Below, one piece after another: positions 1 through 8,279 of a stretch of 64,000 bases of DNA (its first letter is position 1; each line of letters starts with the position of its first letter). The notes beneath the pieces are model-generated. The model was not told the origin of the DNA. It saw only the letters and a list, made by a program, of their open reading frames with translations, and did no database searches. A program made the position numbers and the translations under genes. Origin of the DNA: Catenuloplanes indicus. Its GTDB lineage: Bacteria; Actinomycetota; Actinomycetes; Mycobacteriales; Micromonosporaceae. Location of the stretch: contig NZ_JAUSUZ010000001.1 of NCBI RefSeq assembly GCF_030813715.1, forward strand, positions 4,092,001 to 4,156,000, written 5' to 3'.

Positions 1-32
1 CGGGGGTGCGCGGCGGGCCTAGGCTCATCACC

Positions 33-947
33 GTGACATTGATCGCGACCCAATCCCTGACGAAGGTCTACGGCGGACGCGTCACCGCGCTGTCGGACCT
101 GACGCTGAGCGTGGGGCCGGGCGTCGTAGGCCTGGTCGGTGCGAACGGGGCCGGCAAGTCCACCCTGATCAAGCTGCTGCTCGGACTGCTGGCACCGACC
201 AGCGGATCCCTGCGCGTGCTCGGGCTGGACCCGACGACCCAGGCTGCTGACGTGCGTCGACGCGTCGGATACATGCCGGAGAACGACTGCCTGCCGCCGG
301 AGCTGTCCGCGGCCGAGTTCGTGACCCACCTCGGCCGGATAAGCGGGCTGCCGCGCACGGCCGCACGCGAGCGGGCCTCCGAGGCGCTGCGCCACGTCGG
401 GCTGTACGAGGAGCGCTACCGGCAGATCGGCGGCTACTCGACCGGCATGAAGCAGCGGGTGAAGCTGGCCCAGGCGCTGGTGCACGACCCCGACCTGCTG
501 CTGCTGGACGAGCCGACGAACGGCCTGGACCCGGCCGGCCGCGACGCGATGCTGAACCTGATCGCCCGGATCGGCTCCGAGTTCGGCATCTCCGTGGTGG
601 TCTGCTCGCACCTGCTCGGCGAGGTCGAGCGGATCTGCGACTCGCTGATCGCCATCGACGGCGGCAAGCTGCTCCGCTCGGCGGAGATCTCCACCATGAC
701 CACCAGCACGGACGTGCTCGCGGTCGAGGTCAGCGAGGGCACCGACGAGCTGGGCCACCGGCTGGCCGCGGCCGGACTGCCGCCGACCCGCGAGGGCCGG
801 CTGCTGCTGGTGCCGCTCGGCGCGGAGCCGGACTCCGCCTACGACACGATCCTGGCCGCGGTCGCCGACCTGGACCTGCCGCTGCACCGTCTGGAGCAGC
901 GCCGCCACCGGGTGGCCGAGCTGTTCGCCGCGAGGGAGGACGCCTGA
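33..947 (+). CDS. ABC-2 type exporter ATPase (first of two)
   Basis: Cytoplasmic ATP-binding subunit of an ABC exporter, 304 aa. Walker A GANGAGKST lies at residues 36-44, the signature YSTGMKQR at 135-142, and Walker B LLLLDEPT follows near 160. The last 80 residues form the variable C-terminal region common in DrrA/CcmA-like ATPases. GTG at 33 starts the protein at the usual N-terminal beta strand; an in-frame GTG at 6 would add nine unconvincing residues, and the true upstream context is cut by the window edge. Its stop overlaps the ATG of the next permease (ATGTCC inside GCCTGATG), so the four genes 33-3434 form one operon. The substrate is unknown: these transporters export drugs, lipids or antibiotics, and nothing here decides between them. 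Confidence 0.9.
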   Translation: MTLIATQSLTKVYGGRVTALSDLTLSVGPGVVGLVGANGAGKSTLIKLLLGLLAPTSGSLRVLGLDPTTQAADVRRRVGYMPENDCLPPELSAAEFVTHLGRISGLPRTAARERASEALRHVGLYEERYRQIGGYSTGMKQRVKLAQALVHDPDLLLLDEPTNGLDPAGRDAMLNLIARIGSEFGISVVVCSHLLGEVERICDSLIAIDGGKLLRSAEISTMTTSTDVLAVEVSEGTDELGHRLAAAGLPPTREGRLLLVPLGAEPDSAYDTILAAVADLDLPLHRLEQRRHRVAELFAAREDA

Positions 948-1804
948 TGTCCGTCATCCACGACATCGGTTATCGCCGCTACCAGGGCCCGCGGCTGGGC
1001 CGGGGTGCGGTGTTCGCCGCGCTCTACGTGCACGGCATGCGGGCCGCGTTCGGGCTGGGCCGCACGTTCAAGGCGAAGATCTTCCCGTGGTCGGTGGCCG
1101 GCATCATGCTGGTCGTCGGCGTGGTCGCGGCCGCGGTCAAGTCGCAGACCGGCATGGAGCTGCTCACCTACGAGACGTTCCCGGACCAGATGAGCATGCT
1201 GCTCATCCTGTTCTGCGCGGTGGTCGCGCCGGAGCTGGTCTCCCGGGACCTGCGCAGCGGCGTGCTGCCGCTCTACTTCTCCCGGCCGCTGAGCCGCGCC
1301 GACTACCCACTGGCCAAGCTGGGCGCGATGATCAGCTCGGCGTTCGCGGTACTCGCCGTCCCGATGCTGATCATGTTTCTGACCGCGGCGTTCAGCGGCG
1401 ACGGGATGGGCGCGGTCTGGGACGAGACCGTGGCGTTCGCGCCGGGCCTGGCGTACGCGCTGCTGTTCGCCCTGGTCTACAGCTCGATCGCACTGCTCGT
1501 CTCATCGTTCGTCAGCCGGCGCGCGGTGGCGGCCGGTGCAACGGTCGCGGTGTTCCTGGTGACCGCGCCGGTCGTCGGCGTGCTCGCGTTCTCCACCACG
1601 CAGACCGGCCAGCAGCTCTCGCAGCTGGCCAGCCCGTCCACGCTGGTCGGCGGCGTCGGCCAGTGGTTCTTCGGCCGCCCGGAGGGCATGCCGGAGGAGT
1701 TCGGCATCGGGTCGTTCGGCCCGCTCTACGGCGCGGTCACGCTGGCCCTGCTCGCGCTCTGTGTCTCGCTTCTGCTGGTCCGATACCGGAAGGTGGCCTC
1801 GTGA
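947..1804 (+). CDS. ABC-2 type exporter permease (first of two)
   Basis: Integral membrane permease of 285 aa with about six hydrophobic segments, for example near residues 45-60, 85-100, 125-145, 170-190, 200-215 and 262-280. The motif SRDLRSGVLPLYFSRPLSR is typical of ABC-2 membrane subunits (a conserved cytoplasmic loop, residues about 100-118). The ATG overlaps the stop of the upstream ATPase and its own stop overlaps the GTG of the next ATPase, which indicates translational coupling. It probably pairs with one or both flanking ATPases. Substrate not predictable. Confidence 0.88.
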   Translation: MSVIHDIGYRRYQGPRLGRGAVFAALYVHGMRAAFGLGRTFKAKIFPWSVAGIMLVVGVVAAAVKSQTGMELLTYETFPDQMSMLLILFCAVVAPELVSRDLRSGVLPLYFSRPLSRADYPLAKLGAMISSAFAVLAVPMLIMFLTAAFSGDGMGAVWDETVAFAPGLAYALLFALVYSSIALLVSSFVSRRAVAAGATVAVFLVTAPVVGVLAFSTTQTGQQLSQLASPSTLVGGVGQWFFGRPEGMPEEFGIGSFGPLYGAVTLALLALCVSLLLVRYRKVAS

Positions 1805-2712
1805 CCACGGTGACCATGGACGGCGTGTCCCGCTGGTTCGGGAACGTGGTGGCCGTCAACGACGTGACGATGACGCTCGAACCGGGCGTGACCGGCCTGC
1901 TCGGCCCGAACGGCGCCGGCAAGACCACGCTGCTGCACATGATGGCCGGGTTCCTCGCGCCGTCCCGGGGCACGGTCACGGTCGGCGACCAGCCCGCGTG
2001 GCGCAACCCGGCCGTCTACCGGCACCTGGGCCTGGTCAGCGAGCGCGAGGCGGTGCACGGCTTCCTCACCGCGCACGAGTTCGTGCTGGCCAGCGCGCGC
2101 CTGCACAAGCTGCCGAAACCGGAGGAGGCGGCCGCGGCCGCGCTCGATCTGGTGGAGATGACCCAGTTCAAGGACCGGCGGATCGACACGTACTCCAAGG
2201 GCATGCGGCAGCGCACCCGGGTGGCCGCGTCGCTGGTGCACGAGCCGCAGGTGCTGCTGCTGGACGAGCCGTTCAACGGCATGGACCCGCGGCAGCGCAT
2301 GCACATGATGGAGCTGCTGCACCGGCTCGGCGCCGCCGGGCGCACCATTCTGTTCAGCTCGCACATCCTGGAGGAGGTCGAGCAGCTCTCCGGCACCGTC
2401 CAGGTGATGGTCGCCGGCCGGCTGGCCGCGTCCGGCGACTATCGCGAGATCCGGCGGCTGATGTCGAACCGGCCGCACGTCTTCGCGGTCGCCTCCACCG
2501 ACGACCGGCGGCTCGCGGTCGCGCTGATGGCGCAGCCGTCCGTGGCCGGTGTGGAGCTGGCCGCCACCGGGCTGACCGTGCGCGCGAGTGACTACGGCGG
2601 CTTCACCCGGGCGCTGCCCAAGATCGCGCTCAAGGAGGGGATCCGGGTCAGCCGGCTCACCCCGTCCGACGAGTCCCTGGAGAGCGTCTTCTCCTACCTG
2701 GTGGAGGCCTGA
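1801..2712 (+). CDS. ABC-2 type exporter ATPase (second of two)
   Basis: Second ATP-binding subunit of the exporter, 303 aa. Walker A GPNGAGKTT is at residues 35-43; the signature reads YSKGMRQR and Walker B LLLLDEPFNGMDP, with Phe in place of the usual Thr after DEP. The start is GTG at 1801, overlapping the previous stop by four bases; longer upstream reading is only the out-of-frame shadow of the permease. It is a clear paralogue of the first ATPase, so the operon has the order ATPase-permease-ATPase-permease. This suggests either a four-component transporter with heteromeric ATPases or two closely linked transporters. Confidence 0.9.
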   Translation: MTTVTMDGVSRWFGNVVAVNDVTMTLEPGVTGLLGPNGAGKTTLLHMMAGFLAPSRGTVTVGDQPAWRNPAVYRHLGLVSEREAVHGFLTAHEFVLASARLHKLPKPEEAAAAALDLVEMTQFKDRRIDTYSKGMRQRTRVAASLVHEPQVLLLDEPFNGMDPRQRMHMMELLHRLGAAGRTILFSSHILEEVEQLSGTVQVMVAGRLAASGDYREIRRLMSNRPHVFAVASTDDRRLAVALMAQPSVAGVELAATGLTVRASDYGGFTRALPKIALKEGIRVSRLTPSDESLESVFSYLVEA

Positions 2713-2714
2713 CC

Positions 2715-3434
2715 ATGCTGTTCAACCCGACCATCGCCTGGATGACCGCGCGCGGGCTGTTCGGCCGCCGCCGGTTCCTGCTGCTGTTCCCGCTGCCGCT
2801 GCTGCTGGTCGCGCTGGCCGTCTTCGCCCGCGTCACCGGCATCAACAACGGCGACTGGGGACCGCTGGTGATCAACGGCCTGGGCATCGCGGTGCTGCTG
2901 CCGGTGACCGCGCTCATCGTCGGCACCGGCGTGCTCGGCTCCGAGATCGACGACGGAACGATCGTGCACATCCTCACCAAGCCGCTGTCCCGCGCGGAGA
3001 TCGTCTGGGCGAAGTTCCTGGTCGCGTCCGGCGTCACCGCGCTCACCGCCGCGATCCCGCTCTACGTGGCCGGCGTGCTGGTCCAGGACTTCCGGTTCGG
3101 CCTCGCGCTGGCCGGTGCGGTCGCGATCGGCGCGGTCATCTATTCCGCCGTGTTCGTGCTGCTCAGCCTGCTCAGCCGGCGCCCGGTCCTGGTCGGCCTG
3201 CTCTACGTGCTGATCTGGGAGGGCCTGCTGGGCAACCTGGTGAGCGGCACCCGGGTGCTGTCCATCGGCCAGTACACGGTGACCTACGCGGACCGCTTCC
3301 TCCCGACCGAGTATCTGACCGGGAACGTCTCGCTGCCCGTCACCATCGTGATGAGCGTGATCGTCACGGCGCTCTGCCTTGCGTACGCGGTGTTCCGTCT
3401 CCGCTCCTTCACGGCCAGCTCCGAGACCAGCTGA
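2715..3434 (+). CDS. ABC-2 type exporter permease (second of two)
   Basis: Membrane permease of 239 aa with about six transmembrane segments. It has the ABC-2 loop motif SEIDDGTIVHILTKPLSR near residues 76-93, matching the corresponding loop of the first permease. It starts two bases after the stop of the second ATPase and is the last gene of the operon. It is shorter than the first permease and lacks the longer N-terminal region of that protein. Substrate unknown. The GC-rich sequence after its stop (about 3437-3466, repeated GGCGGGGCCGC) can fold and probably ends both this operon and the converging gene 3470-4654. Confidence 0.88.
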   Translation: MLFNPTIAWMTARGLFGRRRFLLLFPLPLLLVALAVFARVTGINNGDWGPLVINGLGIAVLLPVTALIVGTGVLGSEIDDGTIVHILTKPLSRAEIVWAKFLVASGVTALTAAIPLYVAGVLVQDFRFGLALAGAVAIGAVIYSAVFVLLSLLSRRPVLVGLLYVLIWEGLLGNLVSGTRVLSIGQYTVTYADRFLPTEYLTGNVSLPVTIVMSVIVTALCLAYAVFRLRSFTASSETS

Positions 3435-3469
3435 CCTGGCGCGGCCCCGCCGTCCCCGGCGGGGCCGCC

Positions 3470-4654
3470 TCAGCGGACGTCGACCTGGAAGATGGGGAGG
3501 CGGCCGAGGTCTCGGTAGGCGGCCAGGCCGTCCGACGTGCGTTCCGGGCGGGAGTCGCGGCCGCGCTGGTCGTGGGGCGTGTCGAAGTGCAGCAACGCCT
3601 TGATCCGCGGGAAGTCCCCGATCTGCCGCCCCACGCTGCGGTAGAACTCCGCCTGGTGGCCCGGGTTGGCATGGCTGGCCCAGACGCCCCACTCCGCGAC
3701 CATCAGCGGTTTCGACGGGTGCCGGGCCACCGCCCAGTTGTAGAAGCCCGGCCAGTCCGGTTCCTCGCCGGAGACCCGGTTCATCAGCTCCGCGAAGTCG
3801 CCGTGGCCGTACTCGCCGCGCTCGCTGTAGGCGTAGGTGTCCCAGGCCACCCAGTCGACCACGTCGTCGCCCGGGTACAGGCCGGCGAACCACGGTGCCG
3901 CGGTGTACGGCACGTAGGCCATGTGGACCATGACGGTGACCAGGTTGTCCACGCCGCGGGCCCGCAGCCGCTGAACCACGTGCCGGAACATGTCCCGGTA
4001 GTCGTGCTCGGTGTACTCCGACCCGCGGCGCGGCCGCACCTCCTCCTCCGGTTCGTGGTGGACGGTGAAGAAGAACGGCTGGGTGTACGTGTCCCGGATG
4101 TGGGCGGCCAGCCGGTCCAGGTACTCGTCGGCGGCACCGTCCGCGATCTCCGCCCAGCTGGCGTCCCACGGCTTCCAGTTCAGGAACAGGATCCGCGGCC
4201 GGGCCGGGTCACCGGCGATGGCCAGCTCCTCCGCTGTCGGAAAGAGACCGTTCATCCCCCGGTGGTACGCGTGGTAGACCGCCTGCGTGCGCCCGGTCTT
4301 CTCCTCGTACTCGGCCAGCGCCCGCGCACCGCGCGCGGCGGTGAACGCGCCGGGTGCCGCTCCCCAGAGGACGTTGCAGGTCGGCACCAGCTTCGGCCCG
4401 ACCCGGCAGCCGGCCGGGCCCGGCGCGGACGTGACCGGTGCCGGGCCGAGACCGGTCGACGCGGAGGGCGGCGGCGGCTCGTCCGGTACCGGCCGCGTCG
4501 GGCGGCCCGGCTCCGCGCGTGGCGGTGGCGTGCTGCCCGGCGCGGACGGTGGCGCGTCGTTGTCCTCGCGCAGGCCGGACCAGAGCAGACCGGCGCCGGC
4601 CACCAGCAACACGACCGCCGCCAGGGCCAGTAACAGGTGTATCCGGCGGCGCAT
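3470..4654 (-). CDS. membrane-anchored GH26-like glycoside hydrolase
   Basis: Secreted or membrane-anchored glycoside hydrolase of 394 aa, resembling beta-mannanase family GH26. The ATG at 4654 has GGGAGG eight bases upstream; a longer in-frame start at 4696 lacks this. Residues 1-25 form a signal anchor (MRRR then hydrophobic), followed by a Pro/Ser/Ala-rich linker to about residue 75. The catalytic region has HHEPEEE (probable acid/base E201) and MVAEWGVWA (probable nucleophile E321), plus YPGDDVVDW, which also occurs in the lipoprotein 14089-15099. The two are clearly related and flank a polysaccharide locus, so this enzyme may trim or release the polymer. The GH26 assignment is by motif memory; family and substrate need a profile search. 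Confidence 0.78.
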   Translation of the reverse strand: MRRRIHLLLALAAVVLLVAGAGLLWSGLREDNDAPPSAPGSTPPPRAEPGRPTRPVPDEPPPPSASTGLGPAPVTSAPGPAGCRVGPKLVPTCNVLWGAAPGAFTAARGARALAEYEEKTGRTQAVYHAYHRGMNGLFPTAEELAIAGDPARPRILFLNWKPWDASWAEIADGAADEYLDRLAAHIRDTYTQPFFFTVHHEPEEEVRPRRGSEYTEHDYRDMFRHVVQRLRARGVDNLVTVMVHMAYVPYTAAPWFAGLYPGDDVVDWVAWDTYAYSERGEYGHGDFAELMNRVSGEEPDWPGFYNWAVARHPSKPLMVAEWGVWASHANPGHQAEFYRSVGRQIGDFPRIKALLHFDTPHDQRGRDSRPERTSDGLAAYRDLGRLPIFQVDVR

Positions 4655-4794
4655 GCGCTGGCGACCTCCCCTGCGGTGACGACCTCCTCCGCACAACGAG
4701 CCGGGGTACTGATTTGTCGCTCGGCCCCCCTCCGACTTTCACGATCGGGCGTTCTGCTGAGAGACTGTCTGCCTTACTTGGTCTTGGGGGTGGG

Positions 4795-6318
4795 ATGAAC
4801 AGCGGTGGGTGGTTGCTGCCCGAGGACGTGCTGCGGGACGCGCCGGCTTATACGCCCCGGGCGTATGAGCTCGCCGACCTGGAGCTGCTGCTCTCCGGCG
4901 CCTATGCCCCGCTGACCGGCTTCCTCGGCCGCGCGGATCTGAGCAGCCTGCAGCGCCGGGGCCGGCTCGCGGACGACCGGTCCTGGCCGGCGCCGGTGAC
5001 GCTGGAGGTGCCGGCCTCGATCGCGGAGGGCCTGGACCTGACGAACCCGGTCGGGCGCGCGATCGTGCTGACCGACCCGGAGGGTGCGCCGGTCGCGGCG
5101 ATGGAGGTCGCGGACGCGTGGCCGACCAAGAACGGCATGTACGGCGTCGGCGGCGACGTGCGGCGGCTCGGCGACGGTACGCACGGCCCGTTCCAGCGCC
5201 TGCGCCGGACGCCGGAGGAGATCAAGGCGCTGCTGCCCCCGGGCCGGGTGCTCGGCGTGATCGCGGACAAGCCGCTGCACCGCCCGCAGCTCGCCCAGAT
5301 CGCGCACGCGGCGAAGCAGCTCAGCGCACACCTGCTGGTGCTCATCCCGATCGCCGAGGCCAGCCCGGACGGCATGCCGCCGGAGGCGCTGGTCCGCGCG
5401 ATCTTCGCGGCGCGCGACCGCATGCCCCCGGCGACGCTGGTCGCGGTGTCGCTGACCCGGCGCGGCCAGGAGATCGCGGACGCGCTGCTGCGGGCACGGG
5501 TGGCCGCGGCGTACGGCGTGACCCACCTGCTCTCCACCGGGGAGTCACTCTCCGGTGGTGGTCCGCGCGTGCTGGTGCCGCGCGAGCTGGCCTACGACAA
5601 CCGGGACGGTCAGTGGCGCTGGCGGGAGGAGATCCCGCCGCGCAACCGCAAGCTGGCGCTGTCCCAACTGGAGATCAACGATCTCCTTGACCGGGGCTTC
5701 CCGCTGCCCGAGTGGCACACGCCGCCGGCCGTGGCCAAGGAGCTGGTCCGGGCACGCCCGCCGCGCCGGCACCGGGGCCTGGTGGTGTTCCTGACCGGGC
5801 TGTCCGGTTCGGGCAAGTCCACCGTGGCCCGGCACGTGGCGGACACCGTACGCGAGTCCGGCGAGCGGTCGGTCACGCTGCTGGACGGCGACGTGGTGCG
5901 CCGTGAGTTGTCCGCCGGCCTGACGTTCAGCAAGGCGGACCGGGACCGCAACGTGCGCCGGATCGGCTGGGTCGCGGCCGAGGTGGCCCGGCACCGCGGG
6001 CTGGCGATCTGCTGTCCGATCGCGCCGTACGCGGACGCCCGCGCCGAGGCCCGGAAGATGGCGACCCAGGCTGGTGCCGGTTTCGTGCTGGTGCACGTGT
6101 CGACGCCGCTGGAGGTCTGCGAGCAGCGCGACCGCAAGGGCCTCTACGCGAAGGCGCGGGCCGGCGAGCTGACCGGGATGACCGGCATCGACGATCCGTA
6201 CGAGACGCCGACGGACGCGGAACTGACCATCGACACCAGCGAGCTGTCGCTGGCCGACTCGGTCAAGCTGGTGATGGACCACCTGACCGAGCACGGCTGG
6301 TTCGAGCCGCACCGCTGA
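4795..6318 (+). CDS. cysC: APS kinase with N-terminal ATP-sulfurylase-like domain
   Basis: Makes PAPS, the sulfate donor for sulfotransferases, by phosphorylating adenylylsulfate; 507 aa, cytoplasmic. The ATG at 4795 follows a GGGGGTGGG ribosome-binding site. The C-terminal APS kinase domain is complete: P-loop GLSGSGKST at 335-343, LLDGDVVRRELS, and KGLYAKARAG followed by GIDDPYE. The N-terminal 320 residues look like ATP sulfurylase (PUA-like start with LLSGAYAPLTGFLG), but I do not find the family's QxRNPxH or GRDHAG motifs: the corresponding stretches read IADKPLH and LLSTGES. The first domain may therefore be inactive or regulatory, with APS coming from CysDN elsewhere. It lies directly before the polysaccharide genes, which include two sulfotransferases. 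Confidence 0.85.
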   Translation: MNSGGWLLPEDVLRDAPAYTPRAYELADLELLLSGAYAPLTGFLGRADLSSLQRRGRLADDRSWPAPVTLEVPASIAEGLDLTNPVGRAIVLTDPEGAPVAAMEVADAWPTKNGMYGVGGDVRRLGDGTHGPFQRLRRTPEEIKALLPPGRVLGVIADKPLHRPQLAQIAHAAKQLSAHLLVLIPIAEASPDGMPPEALVRAIFAARDRMPPATLVAVSLTRRGQEIADALLRARVAAAYGVTHLLSTGESLSGGGPRVLVPRELAYDNRDGQWRWREEIPPRNRKLALSQLEINDLLDRGFPLPEWHTPPAVAKELVRARPPRRHRGLVVFLTGLSGSGKSTVARHVADTVRESGERSVTLLDGDVVRRELSAGLTFSKADRDRNVRRIGWVAAEVARHRGLAICCPIAPYADARAEARKMATQAGAGFVLVHVSTPLEVCEQRDRKGLYAKARAGELTGMTGIDDPYETPTDAELTIDTSELSLADSVKLVMDHLTEHGWFEPHR

Positions 6319-6330
6319 CCGGCGCACCTG

Positions 6331-6371
6331 TGATCGAGGCGTCCGCCGCGTCCTGGCGGGCGCCTCGATCA
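6331..6371 (+). terminator. hairpin terminator after the APS kinase gene
   Basis: Inverted repeat with outer arms TGATCGAGGCG (6331-6341) and CGCCTCGATCA (6361-6371) and an inner CCGCC/GGCGG pairing, starting 12 bases after the stop of the APS kinase. There is no clear T-run, as is common for actinobacterial terminators. It separates the APS kinase transcript from the Wzz-like gene. Confidence 0.7.
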
Positions 6372-6533
6372 TGTCTCGATCGGGTCGGTGCGCGGCCGAT
6401 AGTTACGTAGCCGAGAGACGGGCGTTGAACCCCGGGGGGCGATTCGCCGCTCTCGGCCGCTTCATGGTGATTTTCCCGGCGGCCCCGCCTTCGACCGTAC
6501 GGTCGGCACCCCGTGGAAAGGGCCGCCACACCC

Positions 6534-8279
6534 ATGGACGCGTCTCCTCCGCCGTCCCACGACATGTCCCACTATTTCGGGATACTACGGCGGCACTGGT
6601 GGGTACTGGCGGGCCTGGCGCTGCTCGGGCTCGGCATCGCGGCCGGCGTGACCGCGCGAATGCCGAAGACCTACGAATCCGCGACCAGCGTGCTGGTCAC
6701 CCCGGCCGGTCAGGACACCAACGTCTCCGGCGGCCGGACCAAGGGTGAGGTCAACCTCGACACCGAGGCGCAGCTGGTGCGCTCCACCGCGGTCGCGGCC
6801 GGTGCGGCCGAGCTGCTGCGCAGCCCGCTGGCGCCGGACGAGCTGGCGAAGAGCCTCCGGGTGGAGGTGCCCGCGAACACGTCCGTGCTGGTCATCACGT
6901 ACGCCGCGACCGAGCCCGCGGCCGCGCAGGCCGGGTCGCACGCGTTCGCCGAGGCGTACCTGCGCAACCGGGAGCGGACCGCCACCGCCAGCACCGAGGC
7001 CGCGATCAAGGCGCTCTCCGACAAGACCAAGCAGCTCAGTGCCACGCTCACCGAGGTCAACAACCAGCTGGCCCGGGTGGACCGGGAGAGCCCGCAGCGG
7101 CCCAACCTGGAGAGTCAGCGGCAGACCACGCAGAACCAGCTGAACTCGCTGAACGGCAAGCTGAACGAGCTGACCACGACCACGGTCAGCGTCGGCTCGA
7201 TCATCAGCGAGGCGCGGCTGCCGTCCATGCCGAGCAGCCCGAACACCATGCTGAACCTGGCCACCGGCGGCATGATCGGGCTGCTGCTCGGCCTGCTGGC
7301 CGCCACGCTGTGGGAGCGCCTGGACCGCCGGGTGCGGTCCGCGGCCGACGTCTCCGGCGCCGGGGTGCCGGTGCTGGCCACGCTCAACGGCCGCAGCGCG
7401 CCCCGGTTCGACGACGTGCTCCAGCCGTACGGCCCGGGCGGCCGCACGTTCAACCGGCTGCGCAACGAGGTGCTGGCCAGCCTCGGCCGGGACGACCAGG
7501 TCGTGGTGGTCACCGGCGCCAGCCGCGGGTCGGCCACCACGCTGGTCGCCGCGAACCTGGCCACCGCGCTGGCCCGGACCGGCAGCGAGGTGGTGCTGAT
7601 CGGCGCGCACCTGCCGGAGAGCATGGTGGAGATCGCGCCGATCGCCCGGATCTTCGGCATCGCGGCCAAGCCCGGACTGTCCGAGGTGCTGGCCGGGCGC
7701 GCGCCGCTGGCCGACGCGGTCCAGCAGGCGCCGCGGGTGCCGTCGCTGCGCGTGGTCACCACCGGGGGCACCGCGGCCGCGGGCGGGCTGATGCAATCGC
7801 AGGCGCTCTCCGACATGCTGAGCACGCTGCGCCGGCAGGCCGCGTACGTGGTGATCGAGGCGCCGTCCACGTCCAGCAGCGCGGACGCGCAGAGCCTGGC
7901 CAGTCTCGCGGACGCGGCGATCCTCTCGGTGGAGACGCGGCGGGCCCGGCGGCCGGAGGTGGCGGACGCGGCCGAACAGCTGCGCCGGGTCGGTACGCCG
8001 CTGCTCGGCGCCGTGGTGTTGCCACGCATCGAGCCGAAGGCGGCCGAGGAGCTGCCACCGCCGCGGCCGACGCTCGCGCCACCGCAGCCGAAGAAGCCCA
8101 CCAGCCGCACGTACGGGTCGGAGGCCGCGAAGAAGCCGAGTCCGTCGAAGGCCGCCGAGCCGAAGATGCCGGGCTGGCTGGGCGAGTCCGACGCGGAGAC
8201 CCGGGTGATCGACATCTCCGCCGTGGCCGCCGCGACCCGGGACGACAAGCGCCCGGACCCCGACGGACCGGCGAGGTGA
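6534..8279 (+). CDS. Wzz-like chain-length protein with degenerate BY-kinase domain
   Basis: Polysaccharide co-polymerase, 581 aa. One transmembrane helix lies near residues 18-38 and a second near 240-262, with an extracytoplasmic region between them containing a coiled coil (KALSDKTKQLSATLTEVNNQ region). The cytoplasmic C-terminal part has the fold pattern of bacterial tyrosine kinases (VVVVTGASRGSATTLVAANLA), but the Walker A lysine is missing: the usual GEGKSTT position reads GSATTLV. The Walker A' VLIDAD reads VLIGAH, and the tail has no tyrosine cluster. It is therefore probably a pseudokinase that still controls chain length or export. ATG 6534 is preferred, with GGAAAGG 11 bases upstream; GTG 6513 is an alternative. 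Its stop overlaps the next GTG. Confidence 0.82.
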   Translation: MDASPPPSHDMSHYFGILRRHWWVLAGLALLGLGIAAGVTARMPKTYESATSVLVTPAGQDTNVSGGRTKGEVNLDTEAQLVRSTAVAAGAAELLRSPLAPDELAKSLRVEVPANTSVLVITYAATEPAAAQAGSHAFAEAYLRNRERTATASTEAAIKALSDKTKQLSATLTEVNNQLARVDRESPQRPNLESQRQTTQNQLNSLNGKLNELTTTTVSVGSIISEARLPSMPSSPNTMLNLATGGMIGLLLGLLAATLWERLDRRVRSAADVSGAGVPVLATLNGRSAPRFDDVLQPYGPGGRTFNRLRNEVLASLGRDDQVVVVTGASRGSATTLVAANLATALARTGSEVVLIGAHLPESMVEIAPIARIFGIAAKPGLSEVLAGRAPLADAVQQAPRVPSLRVVTTGGTAAAGGLMQSQALSDMLSTLRRQAAYVVIEAPSTSSSADAQSLASLADAAILSVETRRARRPEVADAAEQLRRVGTPLLGAVVLPRIEPKAAEELPPPRPTLAPPQPKKPTSRTYGSEAAKKPSPSKAAEPKMPGWLGESDAETRVIDISAVAAATRDDKRPDPDGPAR

